Shown here in pieces: positions 22,398 to 33,220 of a stretch of 64,000 nt of DNA. The notes below the pieces were generated by a model. It was not told the origin of the DNA, made no database searches, and saw only the letters and a program-made list of their open reading frames with translations. The position numbers and the translations under genes were made by a program. The DNA comes from Myotis daubentonii (taxonomy: Eukaryota > Chordata > Mammalia > Chiroptera > Vespertilionidae). Each line of letters opens with the position of its first letter. Position 1 is the first letter of the stretch. The stretch lies in the NCBI RefSeq assembly GCF_963259705.1, contig NC_081842.1, forward strand, positions 90,138,433-90,202,432, given 5' to 3'.

Positions 22398-22600
22398 CTC
22401 TAGCTGGTTTGGCTCAGTGGATAGAGCATTGACCTGTGGACTAAAGGGTCCCAGGTTCGATTCCAGTCAAGGGCACATGCTCAGGTTGTGGGTGTGTTCC
22501 CCAGTAGAGGGCGTGCAGGAGGCAGCCAACCAATGATTCTCAATCTCTTTCTACCTCTCCCTTCCTCTCTGAAATCAATAAAAAAATATATGTTTATATA
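22398..22600 (+). mobile_element. VES SINE
   Basis: tRNA-derived head with A box TGGCTCAGTGG (22410-22420) and B box GGTTCGATTCC (22454-22464), then the phrase CCCCAGTAGAGGGCGTGCAG, a CT-rich body and an AATCAATAAAAAAA tail. AGTGTA at both edges hints at the target duplication. Non-coding Pol III retroposon, not a tRNA gene. Confidence 0.93.
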
Positions 22601-22774
22601 AATAGTGTATGTGGATGTCTATGTATTCTCCTACATCTTTTTGTATACACATACAAGTAGATAATATAAGCTCTTATAAATTTGTGTGCACACACATACT
22701 ATTTAGTGTGATCATACTATATTTACTGATCTGTGAAGTGACTTTTTTTCACTTAATAAATTACATATAAAATG

Positions 22775-23050
22775 ATCCATATGAATATTTATACATCTTT
22801 TTGAAGGTTGTTATTCAATACTAGTGGCCCACTACATGAAATTCATGCATGGGGGGTCCCTCAACCCAGCCTGCACCCTCTCCAATTGGGGACCCCTTGG
22901 GAATGGGCCTAATCCATATGAGTATTTATGCATCTTTTTGAAGGTTGTTATTCATTCACTATTAGTGGCCCAGTGCATGAAATTCATGCATGGGGGCAAG
23001 GGGTCCCTCAGCCCAGCCTGCACCCTCTCCAATTGGGGACCCCTGTGGGA
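22775..23050 (+). repeat. Tandem duplication spanning flank and Helitron end
   Basis: Unit 1 (22775-22911) and unit 2 (22912-23050) both contain ATCCATATG, CATCTTTTTGAAGGTTGTTA (non-Helitron flank), then the same minus-oriented Helitron 3' end through TCCAATTGGGGACCCC. Offset is 137 bp. In unit 2 the terminal CTAG has become TTAG. Confidence 0.88.
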
Positions 23051-23353
23051 TTGGGCCTAAACCGGAAGTTGGACATCCCTCTTGAAATCTGGGACTGCTG
23101 GCTCCTAACCACTTATCTGTCTGTAGGCCTGATAGCCCCTAACTGTCTCTGCCTGATTGCCCCTAACTGCCCTTCCCTGTTGGCCTGATCTCACCTCCAA
23201 CTGTCCTGCTCTGCCGGTCTGATCACCCCTAAATGCCTAAGCAGGCCTAAGCTTTCAGTTGGACATCCTCTGAGGGCTTTTGGATTAAGAGAATGCTCAG
23301 ACTGGGCTGAGGAAACCACTGAGTGCACAGATTTTTATGCACTGGGCCTCTAG
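22821..23353. mobile_element. Composite Helitron with a 3' terminus at each end
   Basis: Left end: minus-oriented HeliBat 3' terminus (CTAGTGGCCC, hairpin CATGAAATTCATG), repeated once by the tandem duplication. The minus-oriented body continues to about 23240. Right end: plus-oriented 3' terminus (TATGCACTGGGCCTCTAG at 23353). No 5' TCCTATATAA tip lies between. Two Helitron 3' halves face outward. Confidence 0.8.
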
Positions 23354-23480
23354 TCTATATATATATATATAAGAGCCTAAGCGACTGTTGGATCATTCAA
23401 CCGTTCGACCATTTCACCAGTGGCTATGATGCAAACTGACCACCAGGGGGCAGATGCTCAACTCACAGGCATGAAAACAT
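23354..23480 (+). mobile_element. Helitron 5' fragment abutting the previous 3' end
   Basis: TCTATATATATATATATAAG, then AGCCTAAGCGAC and CACCAGGGGGCAGATGCTCA are HeliBat 5'-half phrases. It starts at the base after CTAG (23350-23353) of the preceding copy. It breaks off near 23480; no matching 3' end in this orientation is contiguous. Confidence 0.75.
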
Positions 23481-23566
23481 GAAACAGATTGATGAATCTC
23501 AGAGGGAATGGGGGAGTAAGGAGAGGGGATAGCCGAAAGAGATTAATCAAAGATCTTATATGCATA
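23481..23566 (+). mobile_element. L1 3'-UTR-like fragment
   Basis: GGGAATGGGGGAGTAAGGAG and AAAGAGATTAATCAAAGATC parallel the bat L1 3' UTR (compare 36980-37080). Short and diverged. Confidence 0.4.
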
Positions 23567-23810
23567 CTAGAGGCCTTGTGCATTAATACGTGCAATGTTG
23601 GGGTCCCTCAACCTGGCCTGTGGGGATTGGGCAGAAACCGGCCTAGTGCACAGATTCGTGCATCAGTGGGGTGCCTTGGCCTGGCCTGCAGGGGTCAAAC
23701 CAAAACCAGCAGTTTGACATCCCCTGAGGGGTCCTGGATCGTGAGAGGTCACAGGTCAGGTTGAGGGACCCCACTGGTGCATGAATCGAATCCATGCTCC
23801 AGGCCTCTAG
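23567..23810. mobile_element. Composite Helitron with outward 3' termini
   Basis: Starts CTAGAGGCCTTGTGCATTAA (minus 3' end) and ends ATCCATGCTCCAGGCCTCTAG (plus 3' end). A further minus-type terminus lies inside at about 23652 (CTAGTGCACAGATTCGTGCA). Three Helitron 3' hairpins lie within 244 bp. Confidence 0.75.
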
Positions 23811-24371
23811 TATTGAATAAGAGTAGTGAGAATGGGCATCCTTGTCTTGTTTCTGATCTTAGAGAAAAAACTTTCCATTTTTCTCTATTGAGTATAATAT
23901 GGCCTTTATTATGTTGAGGTGTATTCCTTCTATACCCAACTTTTTGTGGGGTTTGTTATGAAGTATGTTGCATTTTTTAAGTGTTTAATCTACATCTATT
24001 ATGGTGATCATGTGACTTTTATCTTTAGTTCTACTAAAGTGATGTATTACATTAATTTTTTGTATATGTTGAACCGTCATTCCATTTCATGGTTAAATCC
24101 CCCTTGGCCATAGTGTATAATCATTTTAATGTGTTTTTGAATTCAGTTTGCAAATATTTTGTTGAGAGTTTTTAATCTATATTTATCAGAGATATCAGTC
24201 TATAGTTTTCCTGCAGTGTCCTTATTTGGCTTTATCGTCAGGGTTATTACTGGCCTCATAGAATGAGTTGGGAATAATTCCTTCTTCTTAAATTTTTAGG
24301 AAGAGTGTAAGAAAGTTTGGTGGTAATTCTTAAATGTTTGCTAGAATTCACCAGTTAAGACACTTGATTGT

Positions 24372-24410
<39 letters not shown>

Positions 24411-25814
24411 GATGACTAATTCTATCTCTTTACTTGTTATTGGTCTGTTCAGATTTTCTGTTTCTTCTTGATTCAGTCTTGGCAGATTTTGTGTTTCTAG
24501 GAATTTATATATTTCTTCTAGATTATCTAATTTGTTGGCATATAAATGTTCATAATAGTCTCCAATGATCCTATGTATTTCTGCAGTATCTTTGTAATGT
24601 CTCCTCTTTCATTTCTAATTTTATTCAAATCTTTTTTCATAATCTAGCTAGCTTGTCTTGTTTAAAAACTAGATCTTTGTTTTGCTAATTATTTTTATTG
24701 TTTTCTTGTTTCTATTTCATTTATTTCTGCTCTGATCTTTATTAATTTCTTCCCTATGCTAATTTAGGACTTAATTTGTTCAATGCCTAGTTCTTTGAGA
24801 TGTAAAGTTATGCTATGTAAAATCTTTCTAATTTATTAATATATGCATTTATTACTATAAGCTTTCAGAACTACTATTGTGAAATCCCATATGCTTTGAT
24901 ATGTTATATTTACTTTTTTGTTGGTTTGTTTAGAAATGTTTAGTTTCCTTGCAATTTTCTCTTTCACCTAATGGTTATTAAGAATTGTGTTGTTTAGCTT
25001 CCATGTATTTGTAGATTTTCAGCTTTCCTCTTATGGATTAATAGTATCATATCATTGTGTTCAGAAAAGATAGTTGGGATGATTTCAATCTCTTATTTGC
25101 TAAGATTTGTTTTGTGTCCTATCATATAATTTCTTCTGGAGAATAGTCTTTTGTGCTTGAGAAGATTGTATACCCTGCTGCTGTTGAATGGGTGTCTGAT
25201 ATACGTTTGTTAAATCCATTTGGTCTAAAGTATGGTTCAATTTCCATGTTCCTTTGTTGATTTTCTGTGTGGATAATCTACTCATTGCTAACAGTGGGTC
25301 ACTGAGGTGTCCTACTACTGTTGACTATTTCTCCTTTCAGATCATTTCATTTGTTTTGCCTGTATATTTAGGTTGGGTACATATGCATGTACAAATGTTG
25401 TATCATCTTGATTTATAAAACTCTTTATTACATATAGTAATGACCTTTTTGTCTGTTACTGTTGTTGACTTGATGTCTATTTTGTCTAATATAAGAATGA
25501 CTTTCCCTACTATCTTTTGACTTCACTTGCAGTGAATATATTCTTTCATCCCTTCACTTTGAGTATGTGTGCTTTTAGCAATGAAATGAGTCTCTTATAG
25601 GCAGCATATTGCTAGGTCTTGGTTTTTAAATCCATCCTGTAATTCTGTGCCTTGTAACTGGTGAATTTAATTAATTTACATTTAGAGTGATTATTATGTA
25701 AGAGCTTACTATTGCCATCGTAGTATTAATTCTTTCTTTTTCTCTCTTTCTGACTAACTTTGCAAATTGTTATTTTTCCATGGGGGTGTAATCATTCTCC
25801 CCTTTATAAAGAAA

Positions 25815-25858
25815 GATTTTTAAAATTTATTTTTAAAGAGAGAGGAATGGAGAGAGAA

Positions 25859-25915
<57 letters not shown>

Positions 25916-26075
25916 AGAAGAAGAAGAAGAAGAAGAAGAAGAAGAAGAAGAAGAAGAAGAAGAAGAAGAAGAGAGAAAAAATGAAAAGCATTGATGTGAG
26001 AGCAAAACATCAGTTGGCTGCCTCCTGCATGCCCCCTACTGAGGATCCAGCCTGCAAGCCTGCAACCTCCTCCAT
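25815..26075 (-). mobile_element. VES SINE with expanded GA and GAA tracts
   Basis: The minus-oriented SINE has its GA-rich body replaced by (GA)n at about 25862-25912 and (GAA)n at 25914-25972. The SINE phrase GTTGGCTGCCTCCTGCATGC follows. The tRNA head is missing after about 26075. Long Ser/Leu or Arg/Glu frames here are only microsatellite. Confidence 0.8.
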
Positions 26076-26214
26076 TTTTTTATGTTTTGTGAATTTACCC
26101 TAGATTTTTGTTTTGAGGTTACTTTGAGGCTTACTAAAAACAACTAATAGATAAAACAGTCCATTTTATGTTGATAACAACTTATCTTTTGCTGTTGTTA
26201 ATCCTCACCCAGGA

Positions 26215-26364
26215 TATTTTTCCCATTGATTTTTAGAGAAAACAGAGGGGGAGAAAGAAAAAGAGGTAGAGATAGAGATAGAGATAGAGATAGAGATAGA
26301 GATAGAGATAGAGATAGAGATAGAGATAGAGATAGAGATAGAGAGAGAGAGAGAGAGAGAGATA

Positions 26365-26419
<55 letters not shown>

Positions 26420-26575
26420 TGATATGAAAGAAACATATTGGTTGCTTGCCTTCCAACTGAGTTGGGCTGTTGATCAAATATGCAACTGAGGTGCATGCCA
26501 TTGACTGAGAATTGAACACACCACTCTTTGTTGCCCAGGCTGATGCTCTAACCACTATACTGGCAGTGTATTGCA
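26215..26575 (-). mobile_element. tRNA-derived SINE with (GATAGA)n and (GA)n
   Basis: Minus orientation: CATTGATTTTTAGAG tail region, (GATAGA)n at about 26267-26345, (GA)n to about 26415, SINE body, and a diverged tRNA head (GATGCTCTAACCACTATACTGG) at the right. Confidence 0.8.
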
Positions 26576-26586
26576 ACTTATCTTAA

Positions 26587-27069
26587 TCCTATATAATAAA
26601 GAGGTAATATGCAAATTGACTGTCATGCCCTCACACAAGATGGCTGCCCCCATGTGGTCACAAGATGGCTACTACAAGATGGCCAGCAGGGGAGGGCAGT
26701 TGGGGGTGACTGGGCCAGCAGGGGAGGGCAGTTAGGGGCAACCAGGCCTGCAGGGAAGGACAGTTGGAGGTGATCAGGCCAGCAGGGGAGCAGTTAGGCG
26801 TCGATCAGGCTGGAAGGTTAGGGGTTATCAGGCTGGCAGGCAGAAACAGCTAGGGGCAATCAGGCAGCCAGGCAGGCAAACAGTTTGGAGCCAGCAGTCC
26901 AAGATTCTGAGAGGGATGTCTGACTGCTGGTTTAGGCCCGATCCCACAGGTATCAGGCCTAAACCAGCAGTCAGACATCCCCCAAGGGGTCCCAGATTGG
27001 AGAGGGTGCAGGCTGGGCTGAGGGACATCCCCCCCACCCCATGCAGAATTTCATGCACAAGTTTGTCTA
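26587..27069 (+). mobile_element. HeliBat-type Helitron, near complete
   Basis: TCCTATATAATAAAGAGGTAATATGCAAATTGAC start after A, ACACAAGATGGCTGCCC, then several copies of a roughly 33-bp G-rich unit (GCAGGGGAGGGCAGTTRGGGG), an internal inverted pair TTTAGGCCCGAT/ATCAGGCCTAAA, and a degraded 3' end (CATGCACAAGTTTGTCT instead of CATGCACCGGGCCTCTAG). Confidence 0.88.
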
Positions 27070-27401
27070 TAAAGGCTCTGACCTTTTTCTCCTCATCTTT
27101 TATATTTTTGAGGTAACAATTTATCTCTTTTATGCTATGTATGCATCAATATAGCTATATTTATGTTTAATACATTTTCCTTTAAACTTTGTTCTGTAGT
27201 TATGTGGTTAACACATCATTTTAACATGGAGGTACAGTTTTCTCATTCTGACTGTTTTTGTTTCTTTTTCACCTATACCAGTGTTTTCTACTTTGATTAG
27301 AGGTCTTTCATTTCAACTTCGAAAATTTTTTTTAGCATTTTCAGTGGTGATGAACTCCCATATATTTTGTTTACTTGAGAAAGTCTTTATTCTCCTTCAT
27401 A

Positions 27402-27913
27402 TCCTATATAATAAAGCCTAATATGCAAATTGTTCAACCGGGAGTTTGACCGCTCTCTATGATATGCACTGACCACCAGGGGTGGAGCACAACATGGCAG
27501 GCATTGACACTGGCAGAGGGCCACAGTGGAGGTGCTGCCAGCCCCGATGGGCCCTGATGGGAGCAGGACCATGGCAGGATGGTGGAGCAGGTGAGCGGGC
27601 GGCGCCAGGACAAAGTTAGTGCAAGTGGGGACCCGATCACCGTTAATTGCTCCGCAGACAGCAACCAGGGACAGTGGCATGGGGCGGGGCCGCTGCCCGG
27701 CTCCCAGACACTGAGGGAGCCAGGTGTGTGGGGGGGATGCAGCCCCAATTGATCGCTCTGCAGGTGGAATAGTGGAGCAGGTGAGAGGGAGGTTCCAGGC
27801 CATGGCGAGGTGCCAGGTGGGGCTGTGGGGCTGCAAGGCTGGGAGCATAAGCTGGGGCCCAAATACCGCTGAGGGACCCCACCTGTACATGAATTCATGC
27901 ACTGGGCCTCTAG
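27402..27913 (+). mobile_element. HeliBat-type Helitron, complete, in L1
   Basis: TCCTATATAATAAAGCCTAA at 27402 and CATGCACTGGGCCTCTAG at 27913. It splits an L1 ORF1 sequence precisely between A and T. The GC-rich interior (27520-27860) differs from other copies and has a direct repeat, TGGAGCAGGTGAG at about 27572 and 27773, each with AG|GTGAG resembling a splice donor. It may include acquired host sequence. Frames across it are not recognisable. Confidence 0.92.
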
Positions 27914-28325
27914 TCTGAAAAATAACTTCACTGGGTAAAATATTATTGACAATTGTTATCTTTCAATACTGAATTTGTTATTACAAATTCTCAGAATGTC
28001 TTCTGAGAAATCTGTTATTAGCCTAGCAGCAGATTTGTTTTATTTCTCGACTACCTTTTAGAGTCTTTATTTATCATTGATTTGTTACAGTTTCATTATA
28101 GTCTTCCTTGACGAAGGTATTTTTACATTGAGAAAATAGGGTGCTCTATTAACTTCATAGACTTGTATGTCCAGTTCCTTCCCCCTGTTTGGAAAATTTT
28201 CAGCTGTTATTTCTTCAAACAAACTCTCTCTCCCTCTTCTCTTTTTCTGGTATAATGCCAAATGATTTCTCAAAGTATTTGTATCAACTTCCACTTGCCA
28301 GCAGTGTCTGTTCTGGACCAACACT

Positions 28326-29645
28326 TTGTATTGTCAGATATTTTGCCAATTTGATGGGTCTTGTTTAAAGTATTTTCTTGATTACTGACCAATTTCAACA
28401 TTTTTCTATTAATTGTCCATTCATGTTTTAATTTCTTTGAATTTACTCTTTATGTCACTCTTAGTTATTTAATGGGTATTTGACTTACTCCTTTGGATTT
28501 ATAGAAATTCTTCATATAGCTTGATTATTGAATCATTGTTAGGCATATGCATTATACATACCTTCTCTGGTCCATCTTTTATTATATTTTGTCTTATGGA
28601 AGTTTTAATTTGAAATAACTCAATGTAATTATATTGTCTTTATGATTTGTGCTTTCTGAATCATCTGTAGGAACTAATTCTACTCTGTGGTTATAAAGAC
28701 ATTCTCCTACAGTATCTCCTAAAAGTTTTGAAGTTTTGCTTTTTACCCTTGAGTCTAATCCATTTGGAATTGAGTATGTGTATGGTGTGAGATGAAGGTC
28801 TAACCCTCCCCACCACACACACACCCATGTGGTAACATATTGTTTCTACATCAGTTACTAAATTGCCATATAATCTACACTAAGTTGAAATACCACTTCT
28901 GTTATATAAATAATTTCCAAATTTGCAAGGTCTTTTTTGGTCTGTTTAGTTGGTCTATTTTTCTACCCCTTTCTAATGACACATGGTTTTACTTTTTATT
29001 GTTTTAATATTAAGAGTTGGGAAGGATGATATCTTATTATTTTTTTTCTTCTTTGAAATGGTCTTAGCTATTTTGGTCCTTTTATATTCACTTTAAGTTT
29101 AGGCTCAGCTTCTCAAAACTCAATATAAAGCTTCTTGAAAATATGTTTTGGTTTGCATTGAATTTGTACATTAAATCAGGAGAAGAGCTAGCGTTTTTAT
29201 CATGCTGAATCTTCTCAACCACAGGCATATTCTGTCTGCCCATTTAATTAAGTCTTCTTTTATGTTACAAAGAAATACACTATGATGTTTTCCATAAAAG
29301 TCGTCTGTATCTTTGATGTCAGTTATATTGCTAGGTTGCTTTTATAAATAGAATAATTTTGAAATTACATTCTAATTGGTTGTTGCTGGTGTATTGGAAT
29401 GCCATTAAATTTGTAATATTGTCTTCAAAACCCACCACCTTGCAGAACTCTCTTATTAGCTTGAATAGTTTGTAGATAATCGTGGATGTTCTGTGTAAAC
29501 AATCCGATTCTCTGGACATAGTATTTTCTTTCCATTTCAATGATTATCTTGCATTAATTTTTCTCATTTCTGTCTCTGGAGAATATATATAGAACTAAGT
29601 GGAATGGAAATAGTAATGGTGACATCTTTGCCATGTTTCTGATGT
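28326..29645 (-). pseudogene. Second old LINE-1 ORF2 fragment (C-terminal half)
   Basis: Minus strand, running from the ORF2 C-terminal third (28400-28850) through the thumb region to near the RT core at about 29590. It has the sequence order of ancient L1M copies. No intact frame. The left edge adjoins the ORF1 end of the previous L1, so they are different insertions. Confidence 0.65.
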
Positions 29646-29649
29646 TATT

Positions 29650-32600
29650 TTTATTTTTTTAAAATAACTTGATTTTTCAATTACAGGTGATATACAATAT
29701 TATATTAGTTTCAGGTGTACAACCAGTGATTAGATATTTATATAAATTATCCAGTACCTATCAGGCACAATATATATTTATCACAATATTAAAGACTGTC
29801 TTCCCTATACTATACTTTACATACCCGGGACTATTTTGTAACTACCAATTTGCGCTTCTTAATCCATTCTTCTTTTTCACCCAGACCCCCAATACTCCTC
29901 CCCTTTGGTAATCATCAAAACAATCTCTCTATCTATGAGACTGTTTGTTTTGTTTGTTTATTTTGTTCTTTAGATTTTTGACTTTAGTGAAATCATGATG
30001 GTATTTGTCTTTCTCTCTCTGATTTATTTTACTCAGCACAGTACCCTGGTGTCACAGATGATAAGAGTTCATTCTTTTCCTAGCTGTGTAGTATTTCATT
30101 ATATATATGTACCACATCTTCTCTTAATTTATCTATTGCTTGGCACTTAGATTGCTTCCATATCTTGGCTATTGAAAATAATGCTGCAATAAAAATATGA
30201 ATGCATATGTATTTTGAATTAGTGTTTTGGATTTCTTTTTACAAATACACAGAGGTGACATTGCTAGGTTTTTCTCTGTCTCTTATTATAGCCTGAGTTT
30301 TAAACTCTGTTATGTCTGGTATAAGTATTGCTACCCCAACTTTAATTTTAGTTTCCGTTTTCATGAAATTTCTTCTTCTATCCCTTTACTCTCAGTCTCT
30401 ATGTGTCTTTCCATCTGAAGTGGGTCTTTTGTAGGCAGAATATATATGGGTCTTGTTTTCTTCTTCTTTCAGTTACTCTATGTCTTTTAATTGGAGCATT
30501 TAAGCCATCTATATTTAAAATAATTATTGATAGGTATGTAGTTATTGACATTTCCTTATTCACATTCCTTTATCTTTTTACTTCTACTTAAAGTAGACCC
30601 CTTAACATTTCTTTTAATCCTGGTTTGGAGGTGATGAACTACTTTAGCTTCTTTTTTTCTTTTCTTTAAGAAAGCTTTTTATCTATCCTTTGATTCTAAA
30701 TGATAGCTTTGTTGGGTAGAGTAATCATGGTTGTATGTCCTTGCTTTCATCATTTTGAATGTTTGTTCTAATCCATTTTGGCCTATTAAGTGTCTCTTGA
30801 GAAGTCAGGTGACAGTATTATGGGAGATCCCTCATAAGTAACCTAACTGCTTTTCTCTTGCTGATTTTAAGATTCCCTCTTCACCTTTAACCTTTTGAAT
30901 TTTAATTATGATGTGTCTTGGTGTGGGCCTCTTTGGGTTTTTCTTGTTTGGGGCTCTCTGCTTCCTGGACTTGTGTATTTATTTCCTTCATCAAGTTAGG
31001 AAAGTTTCCAAGTCATTTTTTACAAGTAGGCTTTTAATTCCTTGCTCTATCTCTTCTCCTTCTGACATTCCTATGATGTGAAATTTGGTTCACTTGATGT
31101 TGTCCCCGAGGTCCCTTAAACTCTCCTCTTTTTTAAAAAATTCTTTTTTCTTTCAGCTGTGCTGATTGGGTGTTTTCTGCTCTCATGTTTTCCACATTGC
31201 TGATTCAATCCTCTGATTTATCTAATCTACTGTTGATTCCTTTTAGTGTTAGCTTCATGTCAGTTATTGTATTCTTTATTTTTGACTGGTCCTTTTTGTT
31301 TTTTATCTCTATTTTTATGTTTTCTATTTCTTTATTGAAGTTCTCACTGACTTCACTGGGCATCCTTATAACGAGTGATTTGAACTCTGCATCTAATGCA
31401 TCACTCATCTCCATTTTATGGAGTTCTTTTTCTGGAGTTTTGTTCTGTTCTTTAATTTGGAATATGTTTCTTTGTCTTCTCATTTTGATTGCTTCCCTGT
31501 ATTTGTTTCTAAGTATTAGGTATACCTTCCACACCTGCCGGTCTTGGTAGTGTGGCCTTATATAGTACATGTCCTGTTGGGTCCAGCTGTGCAGCCTTTC
31601 TCGGTCAACTGAGCATGGCACTTCAGTTATGCTCCTCATGTGGGCTGTGTGCATCTTCCTGCTGTAATTGGGCCTTGATTGCTGTTGGCAAATTAATGAG
31701 AGGGATTTACCCTCAGGCCCATGAGGTTGTGAGAACCAGATGCAAATATAGCAAAGTAGCTGCTCGTGTGGGGCTGATCCCATGGAGGAGAACTAACTTG
31801 CTTAAGCAGAGTTCTTGTGCCTGCCAAGTCCGCCACTTAGGTTTATTGCTTGAGGAGGTGGTTGGGTGGTTCTCCAGCATGGTCTGAAGCTGTCTCTTGT
31901 GTGCCTGGCTCTGGAGCCTCCTGGGGGGTGTAGGCCAAGATCAGCTACTGCCTGTGCCCTGCCTGGGGCCACTCAGAATGAGCTACAAAGTGATCTGCAG
32001 GTAGTCACCACTTGTTCTGGGTTTGGAGTTGCACAGGAGAGGCCCAGCTGTGAACCAAGTCCAGCTGCTGCTATTACCAGGCTTGGGGATATTTTGCCAG
32101 GGGTGTGGAGCATGCTAAGGATAGATGATGCTTGTTTGTGAGATTTTTGTGATAGTCCATAGCATGAGCCAAAATAGGTTGTTTGTATGAAAACACCACT
32201 GGAAGCAGCTTTGGTAGGCCAGCAATTTGGATGGGCAGAGTCTCAGGGAACCACCAGGGCAGAGTGAACTGTGTTAGCCTGATTGATGGAGACACAGATA
32301 TGGCCCTCACCTGTACTTGCAGGAGGAGTGCTCAGAAAAGGACCAATGGCTTCTACCAGCACTTCTGTCTGGAGGAAAGCTGCCCCCCCGCCACCCCTAG
32401 CCTTATCTCTGAAGCCAGAAAATTCAGTTTCTCCGGCATGTCCCTGGTACCTTTAAATCTGCTGCCCCCAGCACTGAAGCTCAGAGTGAGTAAGTCTATG
32501 GGTTGACCTTTAAGAGGAACTTCCTGGGACTACAGCAGCCCTCTGTCTCTCTCTGACACAATCCTTGCCTGTTTTCACAGCCAGAGTTATTGGGTCTTCT

Positions 32601-33220
32601 CTTTCCAGCAGTGGATCTCCGGGCTAAGGAGCCTGAGGTGAGTCTGGCACCCTTTGGTCCTCAAGAAGAACCTCCACAGCTAAGCTATCCCTCCTGATTT
32701 TTAACTGCCACACAATTAGAATAGCCAGCCAGTCAATGGCCACTTTGGCTATGTTCTCTTTGGGAGACATTGCCACCGACTTCATCTAAAGCCCAGTGCC
32801 CTTAAGTGTTACACTGAGGCAGGAGACCACGTTGGTGAGTTCCTTCCTCTCTTCTGCCTCCAAACTCATTTCCGTCTCCTTCTGATGGTGGGCTAGATTC
32901 TTCTGTCAGACATGATGGGCCTCTACAGATCCTCTATTGTGTCTGTGTATCCTTGTATTTTTGCACTGTTCAGGTTTCTCTTTTCCCCTGATGGCTAAGA
33001 GTAGGAATGAGGCATGGTCACGGTCTTTCTTGGGTCTGCAGCCCCACCGAGGACCTCTCTGCCCACTCTGCCCCCTTTCAGATGCACATGTGGATAGCAA
33101 ACTCCAAGGTGTGCTTTTATAATGTGCAGAAGCACTTTTGTTTGATTATGGATATGTCCAATTAGTTGTTTACAACAGGAGAGAAAAGTAGGAACAATCA
33201 AGCCACCATGATGATGTCAC
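29650..33220 (-). mobile_element. L1 derivative with most of ORF2 deleted
   Basis: Minus strand order from left: T-rich 3' end and ORF2 C-terminal tail (29650-30270), then an abrupt switch to the start of the endonuclease domain (30280-30560), then ORF1 (30600-31480) and a GC-richer 5' UTR (31480-33220). The RT and most of EN are missing at a junction near 30275. ORF1 is broken by frameshifts; one piece is listed separately. A HAL1-like state in an older lineage, or an ordinary internal deletion. Confidence 0.6.
31205..31783 (-). pseudogene. L1 ORF1 N-terminal remnant
   Basis: The 192-codon minus-strand frame includes MRRQRNIFQIKEQNKTPEKE and MEMSDALDAEFKSLVIRM, the typical L1 ORF1p start and N-terminal region. 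A Lys/Glu-rich coiled-coil stretch (NFNKEIENIKIEIKNKKD) follows to about residue 190. The residues before MRRQRN are translated 5' UTR. The RRM and C-terminal domains lie in other frames at 30600-31200, so the protein is broken. Confidence 0.8.

Larger units (their letters stand above)
23811..28325 (-). mobile_element. Old LINE-1, ORF2 to ORF1, heavily interrupted
   Basis: Minus-strand collinear remains of one L1: RT region (23811-24350), pre-RT linker (24400-24800), endonuclease (24800-25740; a frame at 25100-25285 reads LDQMDLTNVYQT, an EN motif), and ORF1 C-terminal to middle region (27280-27401, resuming 27914-28325). It is interrupted by two SINEs with expanded microsatellites, two Helitrons and a (TG)n tract at 24377-24408. 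Removing the Helitron at 27402-27913 rejoins the ORF1 sequence at an A|T. No intact frame. Confidence 0.8.

Noticed and set aside
25760..26576. Several frames rich in Ser/Leu, Arg/Glu or Arg/Asp
   Set aside because: Pure translation of GA, GAA and GATAGA microsatellites inside SINEs.
26690..27000. Regular G-rich units considered as a CRISPR-like array
   Set aside because: Units are contiguous and degenerate, without unique spacers, and are shared with other Helitron copies in a mammalian genome.
27387..27952. Two overlapping frames of 171-172 codons (minus)
   Set aside because: Both lie across a Helitron and its flank on the same GC-rich sequence; they overlap in different frames and match no family I know.
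31552..32506. Plus-strand frames of 90-110 codons over a GC-richer block
   Set aside because: The block is the reverse of an L1 5' UTR; the frames have no domain.
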